Source of the DNA: Simmondsia chinensis
Lineage: Eukaryota > Streptophyta > Magnoliopsida > Caryophyllales > Simmondsiaceae
DNA: 64,000 bases
Reading direction: 5' to 3'
Assembly (NCBI GenBank): GCA_018398585.1
Contig: JAGTTD010000001.1
Span: 18,679,750 to 18,743,749 of the forward strand
Shown: positions 41,573 through 54,086 of the stretch, in pieces
Layout of the letters: each line of letters opens with the position of its first letter
Numbering within the stretch: position 1 is the stretch's first letter
Program-made: the position numbers and the translations under genes
The notes under the pieces: generated by a model
Seen by the model: the letters and a program-made list of their open reading frames with translations, nothing else
The model's database searches: none
Told to the model about the DNA's origin: nothing

Positions 41573-41623
41573 GTGTATGATCAATCATACACCGTGTATG
41601 ATCAATCATACACCGTGTATGAT
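41573..41623 (+). repeat. Triple dyad: 21-bp expansion inside one monomer
   Basis: GTGTATGAT occurs at 41,573, 41,594 and 41,615, exactly 21 bp apart, with ATCATACAC between each pair. The monomer is therefore 104 bp. It is the cleanest of several such expansions; others are near 19,541, 20,586, 23,200 and 25,100. Confidence 0.92.
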
Positions 41624-42870
41624 TGGGCTTAATGTTGTGAAATCAACTTCTATACGTTTGTTTCAAGTAATTAGCGGTGTATGATCAATCATACACTGTG
41701 CGTGGTTGGTTTTAATGGTGTAAAATCATCTTGTCCAGGTGTGTTTCAATAAATTAGTGGTATACGATCAATCATACACCATGTACGATAGGTTTTAAGG
41801 GTGTAAAATCAACTTTTATTGGTGTGTTCATGTAATTAGTTTTGTATGATCAGTCATACACTGCGTATGGTAGGTTTTAATGGTGTAAATTCGACATGTA
41901 TGGGTGTGTTTCCAGTAATTAGTGGTATATGATCAATCATAAACAATGTAGGATTGGATTTAATGATGTGAAATCAACTTGTATAGGTTTGTTTCAAGTA
42001 ATTAGCGGAGTATGATCAATCACACACCGTGTATGATTGGTTTTAATGGTGTAAAATCAACTTGTTTGGGTGTGTTTCAAGTAATTAGCAGTGTATGATC
42101 TATCATATACCATGTATGATACGTTTTAATGGTGTAAAATCAACTTGTACGGGTGTGTTTCATGTAATTAGTGGTGTATGTTCAATCATACACCACGTAT
42201 GATAGGAGTCCATGGTATGAAATCAACTTGTATATGTGTGTTTCAAGTAATTAGAGGTGTAAGATCAATCATACACTATGTAAGATAGGTTTTAATGGTG
42301 TAAAATCATCTTGTTTAGGTGTGTTTCAAGAAATTAGTGGTGTACGATCAATCATAATCGGTGTGTGATGGGTTTTAATGGCGTAAAATCAACTTATATA
42401 GGTGTGCTTCAAGTAATTAGTGGTGTATGATCAATCACACACCGTGTATGATTGGTTTTAAGGGTGTGAAATCAACTTGTTTGAGTGTGTATGTTCAATC
42501 ATACACCGTGCATAATAGGTTTTAATGATGTGAAATCAACTTATTTAGGCGTGTTTCAAGTAATTAGTGGTGTATGATTAATCATACACAGTGTATGCCA
42601 GGCCTTAATGGTGTAAAATCATCTTATCTAGGCGTGTTTCAAGAAATTACGGGTGTATGATCAATCATACACCGTGTATGATAGGTTCTAATGGTGTAAA
42701 ATCAACCGGTACAGGTGTCTTTCAAGTAATTAGTTGTGTATGATCAATAACACACTGTGTATGATAGGTTTTAATGGTGTAAAATCATCTTGTTTAGGTG
42801 TGTTTTAAGAAATTAGTGGTGTACGATCAATCATAATAGGTGTGTGATGGGTTTTAATGGCGTAAAATCA

Positions 42871-43036
42871 ACTTGTATGGGTGTGTTTCAAGTAATTAGT
42901 GGTGTATGATCAGTCATGCACCGTGTATGATAGGTTTTAATGGGGTAAAATCAACTTGTATGGGTGTGTTTCAAGTAATTAGTGGTGTATGATCAGTCAT
43001 GCACCGTGTATGATAGGTTTTAATGGGGTAAAATCA
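42871..43036 (+). repeat. Identical adjacent monomers (single-unit duplication)
   Basis: The 83-bp units at 42,871-42,953 and 42,954-43,036 appear identical by eye, whereas neighbouring monomers in this array normally differ at several positions. Other HOR copies have only one such unit at this place. This marks a recent one-monomer duplication. Confidence 0.85.
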
Positions 43037-46000
43037 ACTTGTATAGGTATGTTTCAAGTAATTAGTGGTGTATCATCAATCATACACCATGTATGATTGG
43101 TTTTAATGTTCTGAAATCAACTTGTGTAGGTCTGTTTCAATTAATTAGAGGTGCATGATCAGTCATACAACGTGCACGATAGGTTTCAAGTAATTAGTGG
43201 TGTATAATCAATCGTACACCGTGCATAATAGGCTTTAATGGTGTGAAATCAACTTATGTAGGCGAGTTTCAAGTAATTAGTGGTGTATGATTAATAATAC
43301 ACCGTGCATAATAGGTTTTAATGGTGTGAAATCAACTTATATAGGCGTGTTTCAAGTAATTAATGGTGTATGATTAATCATACACAGTGTATGATAGGTT
43401 TTAACGGTGCAAAATCAACCTGTATAGGTGTCTTTCAAGTAATTAGTTGTGTATGATCAATAACACACTGTGTATGATTGGTTTTAATGGTGTGAAATCA
43501 ACTTGTATATGTGTGTTTCAAGTAATTAGCGGTGTAAAATCAATCATACACTGTGTATGATAGGTTTTAAGAATGTAAAATCATCTTGTTTAGGTGTGTT
43601 TCAAGAAATTAGTGGTGCACGATCAATCACACTCCGTGTATGATAGGTTTTAATGTCATAAAATCAATTTGTATGGGTGTGTTTCAAGTAATTAGTGGTG
43701 TATGATCAGTCATACACTGTGTATGATAAATTTTGATGGCGTAAAGTCAACTTGTATAGGTGTGTTTCAAGTAATTAGTGGGGTATGATCAATCATACAC
43801 CGTGTATGATTGGTTTTAATGTTGTGAAATCAACTTCTATATGTGTGTTTTAAGTAATTAGCGGTGTATGATCAATCATACACTGTGCATGGTTGGTTTT
43901 AATTGTGTAAAATCATCTTGTCTAGGTGTGTTTCAAGTAATTAGTGGTGTATGATCAATCATACACCGTGTGTGATTGGTTTTAATGTTGTGAAATCAAC
44001 TTCTATATGTTTGTTTCAAGTAATTAGCGGTGTATGATCAATCATACACTGTGCATGGTTGGTTTTAATGGTGTAACATCATCTTTTCTAGGTGTGTTTC
44101 AAGAAATTAGTGGTATACGATCAATCATACACCATGTACGATAGGTTTTAATGGTGTAAAATCAACTTGTATTGGTGTATTTCAAGTTATTAGTTGTGTA
44201 TGATCAGTCATACACTGTGTATGGTAGGTTTTAATGGTGTAAAATCAACTTGTGTGGGTGTGTTTCAAGTAATTAGTGGTGTATGATCAATCATAAACAA
44301 TGTAGGATTGGATTTAATGATGTGAAATCAACTTGTATAGGTTTGTTTCAAGCAATTAGCGGTGTATGATCAATCACACACCGTGTATGATTGGTTTTAA
44401 TGGTGTAAAATCAACTTGTTTGGGTGTGTTTCAAGTAATTAGCAGTGTATGATCTATCATACACCATGTATGATAGGTTTTAATGGTGTAAAATCAACTT
44501 GTACGTGTGTGTTTCATGTAATTAGTGGTGTATGATCAATCATACACCACGTATGATAGGAGTTAATGGTGTGAAATCAACTTGTATATGTGTGTTTCAA
44601 GTAATTAGAGGTGTAAGATCAATCATACACTATGTAAGATAGGTTTTAATGGTGTAAAATCATCTTGTTTAGGTGTGTTTCAAGAAATTAGTGGTGTGCG
44701 ATCAATCATAATCGGTGTGTGATGGGTTTTAATGGCGTAAAATCAACTTACATAGGTGTGCTTCAAGTAATTAGTGGTGTATTATCAATCACACAGCGTG
44801 TATGATTGGTTTTAAGGGTGTGAAATCAACTTGTATGGGTGTGTTTCAAGTAATTAGTGGTGTATGTTCAATCATACACCGTGCATAATAGGTTTTGATG
44901 TTGTGAAATCGACTTATATAGGCGTGTTTCAAGTAATTAGTGGTGTATGATTAATCATACACCATGTATGCCAGTCATTAACGGTGTAAAATCATCTTAT
45001 CTAGGTGTGTTTCAAGAAATTAGGGGTCTATGATCAATCATACACCGTGCATATTAGATTTTAATGATGTGAAATCAACTAATATAGGCATGTTTCAAGT
45101 AATTAGTGGTGTATGATTAATCATACACAGTGTATGCCAGGCCTTAATGGTGTAAAATCATCTTATCTAGGTGTGTTTCAAGAAATTAGGGGTGTATGAT
45201 CAATCATATACCGTGTATGATAGGTTCTAATGGTGTAAAATCAACCTGTATAGGTGTCTTTCAAGTACTTAGTTGTGCATGATCAATAACACACTGTGTA
45301 TGATAGGTTTTAATGGTGTAAAATCATCTTGTTTAGGTGTGTTTCAAGAAATTAGTGGTGTACTATCAATCATAATAGGTGTGTGATGGGTTTTAGTGGC
45401 GTAAAATCAACTTGTATGGGTTTGTTTCAAGTAATTAGTGGTGTATGATCAGTCATGCACCGTGTGTGATAGGTTTTAATGGGGTAAAATCAACTTGTAT
45501 AGGTATGTTTCAAGTAATTAGTGGTGTATCATCAATCATACACCGTGTATGATTGGTTTTAATGTTCTGAAATCAACTTGTGTAGGTCTGTTTCAAGTAA
45601 TTAGAGGTGCATGATCAGTCATACAACGTGCACGATAGGTTTCAAGTAATTAGTGTTGTATGATCAATCGTACACCGTGCATAATAGGTTTTAATGGTGT
45701 GAAATCAACTTATATAGGCGTGTTTCAAGTAATTTGTGGTGTATGATTAATAATACACCGTGCATAATAGGTTTTAATGGTGTGAAATCAACTTATATCG
45801 GCGTGTTTCAAGTAATTAATGGTGTATGATTAATCATACACAGTGTATGATAGGTTTTAATGGTGCAAAATCAACCTGTATAGGTGTCTTTCAAGTAATT
45901 AGTTGTGTATGCTCAATAACACACTGTGTATGATTGGTTTTAATGGTGTGAAATCAACTTGTATATGTGTGTTTCAAGTAATTAGCGGTGTAAGATCAAT

Positions 46001-48526
46001 CATACACTGTGTATGATAGGTTTTAAGGATGTAAAATCATCTTGTTTAGGTGTGTTTCAAGAAATTAGTGGTGCGCGATCAATCACACTCCGTGTATGAT
46101 AGGTTTTAATGGCATAAAATCAATTTGTATGGGTGTGTTTCAAGTAATTAGTGGTGTATGATTAGTCATACACCGTGTATGATAAATTTTAATGGCGTAA
46201 AATCAACTTGTATAGGTGTGTTTCAAGTAATTAGTAGTGTATGATCAATCATACACCGTGTCTGATTGGTTTTAATGTTGTGAAATCAACTTCTATTTGT
46301 GTGTTTCAAGTTATTAGCGGTGTATGATCAATCATACACTGTGCATGGTTGGTTTTAATGGTGTAAAATCATCTTGTCTAGGTGTGTTTCAAGTAATTAG
46401 TGGTGTATGATCAATCATACACCGTGTATGATTGGTTTTAATGTTGTGAAATCAACTTCTATATGTTTGTTTCAAGTAATTAGCGGTGTATGATCAATCA
46501 TATACTGTGCATGGTTGGTTTTAATGGTGTAAAATCATCTTGTCTAGGTGTGTTTCAAGAAATTAGTGGTATACGATCAATCATACACCATGTACGATAG
46601 GTTTTAATGGTGTAAAATCAACTTGTATTGGTGTATTGCAAGTAATTAGTTGTGTATGATCCGTCATACACTGTGTATGGTAGGTTTTAATGGTGTAAAA
46701 TCAACTTCTATGGGTGTGTTTCAAGCAATTAGTGGTGTATGATCAATCATAAACAATGTAGGATTGGATTTAATGATGTGAAATCAACTTGTATAGGTTT
46801 ATTTCAAGTAATTAGTGATGTATGATCAATCACACACCGTGTATGATTGGTTTTAATGGTGTAAAATCAACTTGTTTGGGTGTGTTTCAAGTAATTAGCC
46901 GTGTATGATCTATCATACACCATGTATGATAGGTTTTAATGGTGTAAAATCAACTTGTACGGGTGTGTTTCATGTAATTAGTGGTGTATGATCAATCATA
47001 CACCACGTATGATAGGAGTTAATGGTGTTAAATCAATTTGTATATGTGTGTTTCATGTAATTAGAGGTGTAAGATCAATCATACTCTATGTAAGATAGGT
47101 TTTAATGGTGTAAAATCATCTTGTTTAGGTGTGTTTCAAGAAATTAGTGGTGCACGATCAATCATAATCGGTGTGTGACGGGTTTTAATGGCGTAAAATC
47201 AACTTATATAGGTGTGCTTCAAGCAACTAGTGGTGTATGATCAATCACACACCGTGTATGATTGGTTTTAAGGGTGTGAAATCAACTTGTATGGGTGTGT
47301 TTCAAGTAATTAGTGGTGTATGTTCAATCATACACCGTGCATAATAGGTTTTAATGTTGTGAAATCAACTTATATAGGGGTGTTTCAAGTAATTAGTGGT
47401 GTATGATTAATCATACACAGTGTATGCCAGTCTTTAATGGTGTAAAATCATCTTATCTAGGTGTGTTTCAAGAAATTAGGGGTCTATGATCAATCATACA
47501 CCGTGCATAATACGTTTTAATGATGTGAAATCAACTTATATAGGCGTGTTTCAAGTAATTAGTGGTGTATGATTAATCATACACAGCGTATGCCAGGCCT
47601 TAATGGTGTAAAATCATCTTATCTAGGTTTGTTTCACGAAATTAGGGGTGTATGATCAATCATACACCGTGTCTGATAGGTTCTAAAGGTGTAAAATCAA
47701 CCTGTGTAGGTGTCTTTCAAGTAATTAGTTGTGTATGATCAATAACACACTGTGCATGATAGGTTTTAATGGTGTAAAATCATCTTGTTTAGGTGTGTTT
47801 CAAGAAATTAGTGGTGTACGATCAATCATATTCGGTGTGTGATGGGTTTTAATGGCGTAATATCAACTTGTATGGGTGTGTTTCAAGTAATTAGTGGTGT
47901 ATGATCTGTCATGCACCGTGTATGATAGGTTTTAATGGGGTAAAATCAACTTGTATAGGTATGTTTCAAGTAATTAGTGGTGTATCATAAATCATACACC
48001 GTGTATGATTGGTTTTAATGTTCTGAAATCAACTTGTGTAGGTCTGTTTCAAGTAATTAGAGGTGCATGATCAGTCATACAACGTGCACGATAGGTTTCA
48101 AGTAATTAGTGGTGTATGATCAATCGTACACCGTGCATAATAGGTTTTAATGGTGTGAAATCAACTTATATAGGCGTGTTTCAAGTAATTAGTGGTGTAT
48201 GATTAATAATACACAGCATAATAGGTTTTAATGGTGTGAAATCAACTTATATAGGCCTGTTTCAAGTAATTAATGGTGTATGATTAATCATACACAGTGT
48301 ATGATAGGTTTTAATGGTGCCAAATCGACCTGTATAGGTGTCTTTCAAGTAATTAGTTGTGTATGATCAATAACACACAGTGTATGATTGGTTTTAATGG
48401 TGTGAAATCAACTTGTATATGTGTTTTTCAAGTAATTATCGGTGTAAGATCAATCATACACTGTGTATGATAGGTTTTAAGGATGTAAAATCATCTTGTT
48501 TAGGTGTGTTTCAAGAAATTAGTGGT

Positions 48527-50877
48527 GCACGATCAATCACACTCCGTGTATGATAGGTTTTAATGGCATAAAATCAATTTGTATGGGTGTGTTTCAAGTA
48601 ATTAGTGGTGTATGATCAGTCATACACCGTGTATGATAGGTTTTAATGGCGTAAAGTCAACTTGTATAGGTGTGTTTCAAGTAATTAGTGGTGTATGATC
48701 AATCATACACCGTGTATGATTGGTTTTAATATTGTGAAATCAACTTCTATATGTGTGTTTCAAGTAATTTGCGGTGTATGATCAATCACACACTGTGCAT
48801 GATTGGTTTTAATGGTGTAAAATCATCTTGTCTAGGTGTGTTTCAAGTAATTAGTGGTGTATGATCAATCATACACCGTGTATGATTGGTTTTAATGTTG
48901 TGAAATCAACTTCTTTTTTTTTTTTAAAGAAATTAGCGGTGTATGATCAATCATACACTGTGCATGGTTGGTTTTAATGGTGTAAAATCATCTTGTCTAG
49001 GTGTGTTTCAAGAAATTAGTGGTATACGATCAATCATACACCATATACGATAGGTTTTAATGGTGTAAAATCAACTTGTATTGGTGAGCTTCAAGTAATT
49101 AGTTGTGTATGATCAGTCATACACTGTGTCTGGTAGGTTTTAATGGTGTAAAATCAACTTGTATGGGTGTGTTACAAGTAATTAGTGGTGTATAATCAAT
49201 CACAAACTATGTAGGATTGGATTTAATGATGTGAAATCAACTTGTATAGGTTTGTTTCAAGTAATTAGTGGTGTATGATCAATCACACACAGTGTATGAT
49301 TGGTTTTAATGGTGTAAAATCAACTTGTTTGGGTGTGTTTCAAGTAATTAGCAGCCTATGATCTATCATACACCATGTATGATAGGTTTTAATGGTGTAA
49401 AATCAACTTGTACGGGCGTGTTTCATGTAATTAGTGGTGTATGATCAATCATACACCACGTATGATACGAGTCAATGGTGTGAAATCAACTTGTATATGT
49501 GTGTTTCAAGTAATTAGCGGTGTAAGATCAATCATACACTATGTAAGATAGGTTTTAATGGTGTAAAATCATCGTGTTTAGGTGTGTTTCAAGAAATTAG
49601 TGGTATACGATCAATCATACACCATGTACGATAGGTTTTAATGGTGTAAAATCAACTTGTATTGGTGTGTTTCAAGTAAGTAGTTGTGTATGATCAGTCA
49701 TACACTGTATATGGTAGGTTTTAATGGTGTAAAATCAACTTGTTTGGGTGTGTTTCAAGTAATTAGTGGTGTATGATCAATCATAAACAATGTATGATTG
49801 GATTTAATGATGTGAAATCAACTTGTATAGGTTTGTTTCAAGTAATTAGTGGTGTCTGATCAATCACACACCGTGTATGATTGGTTTTAATGGTGTAAAA
49901 CCAACTTGTTTTGGTGTGTTTCAAGTAATTAGCAGTGTATGATCTATCATACACCACGTATGATAGGTTTTAATGGTGTAAAATCAACTTGTACGGGTGT
50001 GTTTCATGTAATTAGCGGTGTATGATCAATCATGCACCACGTATGATAGGAGTTAATGGTGTGAAATCAACTTGTATATGTGTGTTTCAAGTAATTAGAG
50101 GTGTAAGATAGGTTTTAATGGTGTAAAATCATCTTGTTTAGGTGTGTTTCAAGAAATTAGTGATGTACGATCAATCATATTCGGTGTGTGATGGGTTTTA
50201 ATGGCGTAAAATCAACTTGTATGGGTGTGTTTCAAGTAATTAGTGGTGTATGATCTGTCATGCACCGTGTATGATAGGTTTTAATGGGGTAAAATCAACT
50301 TGTATAGGTATGTTTCAAGTAATTAGTGATGTATCATCAATCATACACCGTGTATGATTGGTTTTAATGTTATGAAATCAACTTGTGTAGGTCTGTTTCA
50401 AGTAATTAGAGGTGCATGATCAGTCATACAACGTGCACGATAGGTTTCAAGTAATTAGTGGTGTATGATCACTCGTACACCGTGCATAATAGGCTTTAAT
50501 AGTGTGAAATCAACTTATATAGGCGTGTTTCAAGTAATTAGTGGTGTATGATTAATAATACACCATGCATAATAGGTTTTAATGGTGTGAAATCAACTTA
50601 TATAGGCGTGTTTCAAGTAATTAATGGTGTATGATTAATCATATACAGTGTATGATAGGTTTTAATGGTGCAAAATCAACCTGTATAGGTGTCTTTCAAG
50701 TAATTAGTTGTGTATTATCAATAACACACTGTGTATGATTGGTTTTAATGGTGTGAAATCAACTTGTATATGTGTGTTTCAAGTAATTAGCGGTGTAAGA
50801 TCAATCATACACTGTGTATGATAGGTTTTAAGGATGTAAAATCATCTTGTTTAGGTGTGTTTCAAGAAATTAGTGGT
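48527..50877 (+). repeat. HOR unit of about 2351 bp carrying a poly-T monomer
   Basis: Lies between the GTGCACGATC landmark at 48,527 and GTGCGCGATC at 50,878. The length fits the neighbouring 2456-bp unit less one 83-bp monomer and one 21-bp deletion, which is the 62-bp short monomer near 50,101. It contains the poly-T variant near 48,914 and forms the transition from 30-mers to the 20-mers that follow. Confidence 0.7.
48914..48925 (+). repeat. Poly-T tract (12 T) inside a satellite monomer
   Basis: The usual AACTTCTATATGTTTGTTTCAAG is replaced by AACTTC, twelve T and AAAGAAATTAGCGG. With its sister tract 5560 bp downstream (54,474-54,487) it is one of the only simple-sequence interruptions I saw in the array. 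It might affect nucleosome placement, which is inference. Confidence 0.9.
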
Positions 50878-53800
50878 GCGCGATCAATCACACTCCGTGT
50901 ATGACAGGTTTTAACGGCGTAAAATCAATTTGTATGGGTGTGTTTCAAGTAATTAGTGGTGTATGATTAGTCATACACCGTCTATGATAAATTTTAATGG
51001 CGTAAAGCCAACTTGTATAGGTGTGTTTCAAGTAATTAGTGGTGTATGATCAATCATACACCGTGTATGATTGGTTTTAATGTTGTGAAATCAACTTCTA
51101 TATGTGTGTTTCAAGTAATTAGCGGTGTATGATCAATCATACCCTGTGCATGGGTGGTTTTAATGGTGTAAAATCATCTTGTCTAGGTGTGTTTTAAGAA
51201 ATTAGTGGTATACGATCAATCATACACCATGTACGATAGGTTTTAATGGTGTAAAATCAACTTGTATTGGTGTGTTTCAAGTAAGTAGTTGTGTATGATC
51301 AGTCATACACTGTATATGGTATGTTTTAATGGTGTAAAATCAACTTGTATGGGTGTGTTTCAAGTAATTAGTAGTGTATGATCAATCATAAACAATGTAT
51401 GATTGGATTTAATGATGTGAAATCAACTTGTATAGGTTTGTTTCAAGTAATTAGTGGTGTCTGATCAATCACACACCGTGTATGATTGGTTTTAATGGTG
51501 TAAAACCAACTTGTTTTGGTGTGTTTCAAGTAATTAGCAGTGTATGATCTATCATACACCACGTATGATAGGTTTTAATGGTGTAAAATCAACTTGTACG
51601 GGTGTGTTTCATGTAATTAGTGGTGTATGATCAATCATACACCACGTATGATAGGAGTTAATGGTGTGAAATCAACTTGTATATGTGTGTTTCAAGTAAT
51701 TAGAGGTGTAAGATAGGTTTTAATGGTGTAAAATCATCTTGTTTAGGTGGGTTTCAAGAAATTAGTGGTGTACGATCAATCATATTCGGTGTGTGATGGG
51801 TTTTAATGGCGTAAAATCAACTTGTATGGGTGTGTTTCAAGTAATTTGTGGTGTATGATCTGTCATACACCGTGTATGATAGGTTTTAATGGGGTAAAAT
51901 CAACTTGTATAGGTATGTTTCAAGTAATTAGTGATGTATCATCAATCATACACCGTGTATGATTGGTTTTATTGTTATGAAATCAACTTGTGTAGGTCTG
52001 TTTCAAGTAATTAGAGGTGCATGATCAGTCATACAACGTGCACGATAGGTTTCAAGTAATTAGTGGTGTATGATCAATCGTACACCGTGCATAATAGGTT
52101 CTAATGGTGTGAAATCAACTTATATAGGCGTGTTTCAAGTAATTAGTGGTGTATGATTAATAATACACCGTGCATAATAGGTTTTAATGGTGTGAAATCA
52201 AATTATATAGGCGTGTTTCAAGTAATTAATGGTGTATGATTAATCATACACAGTTTATGATAGGTTTTAATGGTGCAAAATCAACCTGTATAGGTGTCTT
52301 TCAAGTAATTAGTTGTGTACGATCAATAACACACTGTGTATGATTGGTTTTAATGGTGTGAAATCAACTTGTATAGGTGTGTTTCAAGTAATTAGCGGTG
52401 TAAGATCAATCATACACTGCGTATGATAGGTTTTAAGGATGTAAAATCATCTTGTTTAGGTGTGTTTCAAGAAATTAGTGGTGCGCGATCAATCACACTC
52501 CGTGTATGATAGGTTTTAATGGCATAAAATCAATTTGTATGGGTGTGTTTCAAGTAATTAGTGGTGTATGATTGGTCATACACCGTGTATGATAAATTTT
52601 AATGGCGTAAAGTCAACTTGTATAGGTTTGTTTCAAGTAATTAGTGGTGTATGATCAATCATACACCGTGTATGATTGGTTTTAATGTTGTGAAATCAAC
52701 TTCTATATGTGTGTTTCAAGTAATTAGCAGTGTATGATCAATCATACACTGTGCATGGGTGGTTTTAATGGTGTAAAATCATCTTGTCTTGGTGTGTTTC
52801 AAGAAATTAGTGGTATACGATCAATCATACACCATGTACGATAGGTTTTAATGGTGTAAAATCAACTTTATTGGTGTGTTTCAAGTAAGTAGTTGTGTAT
52901 GATCAGTCATACACTGTATATGGTAGGTTTTAATGGGGTAAAATCAACTTGTATGGGTGTGTTTCAAGTAATTAGTGGTGTATGATCAATCATAGACATT
53001 GTATGATTGGATTTAATGATGTGAAATCAACTTGTATAGGTTTGTTTCAAGTAATTAGTGGTGTCTGATCAATCACACACCGTGTATGATTGGTTTTAAT
53101 GGTGTAAAACCAACTTGTTTTGGTGTGTTTCAAGTAATTAGCAGTGTATGATCTATCATACACCACGTATGATAGGTTTTAATGGTGTAAAATCAACTTG
53201 TACGGGTGTGTTTCATGTAATTAGTGGTGTATGATCAATCATACACCACGTATGATAGGAGTTAATGGTGTGAAATCAACTTGTATATGTGTGTTTCAAG
53301 TAATTAGAGGTGTAAGATAGGTTTTAATGGTGTAAAATCATCTTGTTTAGGTGTGTTTCAAGAAATTAGTGGTGCACGATCAATCATATTCGGTGTGTGA
53401 TAGGTTTTAATGGCGTAAAATCAACTTGTATGGGTGTGTTTCAAGTAATTAGTGGTGTATGATCTGTCATGCACCGTGTATGATAGGTTTTAATGGGGTA
53501 AAATCAACTTGTATAGGTATGTTTCAAGTAATTAGTGACGTATCATCAATCATACACTGTGTATGATTGGTTTTAATGTTATGAAATCAACTTGTGTAGG
53601 TCTGTTTCAAGTAATTAGAGGTGCATGATCAGTCATACAACGTGCACGATAGGTTTCAAGTAATTAGTGGTGTATGATCAATCGTACACCGTGCATAATA
53701 GGTTTTAATGGTGTGAAATCAACTTATATAGGCGTGTTTCAAGTAATTAGTGGTGTATGATTAACAATACATCGTGCATAATAGGTTTTAATCTTGTGAA

Positions 53801-54086
53801 ATCAACTTATACAGGCGTGTTTCAAGTAATTAATGGTGTATGATTAATCATACACAGTGTATGATAGGTTTTAATGGTGCAAAATCAACCTGTATAGGTG
53901 TCTTTCAAGTAATTAGTTGTGTATGATCAATAACACACTGTGTATGATTGGTTTTAATGGTGTGAAATCAACTTGTATATGTGTGTTTCATGTAATTAGC
54001 GGTGTAAGATCAATCATACACTGTGTATGATAGGTTTTAAGGATGTATAATCATCTTGTTTAGGTGTGTTTCAAGAAATTAGTGGT
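50878..54086 (+). repeat. Two tandem 20-mer HOR units, 1605 and 1604 bp
   Basis: GCGCGATCAATCACACTCC lies at 50,878, 52,483 and 54,087. The spacings 1605 and 1604 equal 20 x 83 minus 34 minus 21, and each unit contains one 49-bp and one 62-bp short monomer. The two copies are very similar, sharing private variants such as TGGTGTCTGATCAATC and GTAAGTAGTTGTG, so this duplication is young. Compared with the 30-mers to the left, a block of monomers, including the poly-T one, has been dropped. Confidence 0.88.

Larger units (their letters stand above)
41243..48526 (+). repeat. 29/30-mer HOR units, about 2374, 2456 and 2454 bp
   Basis: The landmark GTGC(A/G)CGATCAATCACACTCC lies with its GC at 41,243, 43,617, 46,073 and 48,527. 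Spacings of 2456 and 2454 match 30 x 83 minus 34 (2456). No 21-bp-deleted monomer occurs here: the relative at about 44,610 is full length. The first spacing, 2374, fits 29 x 83 minus 34 plus 21 minus 19 minus 1. Its indels are visible as a 21-bp gain near 41,594, a 19-bp loss near 42,487 and a 1-bp loss near 41,827. Confidence 0.85.
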
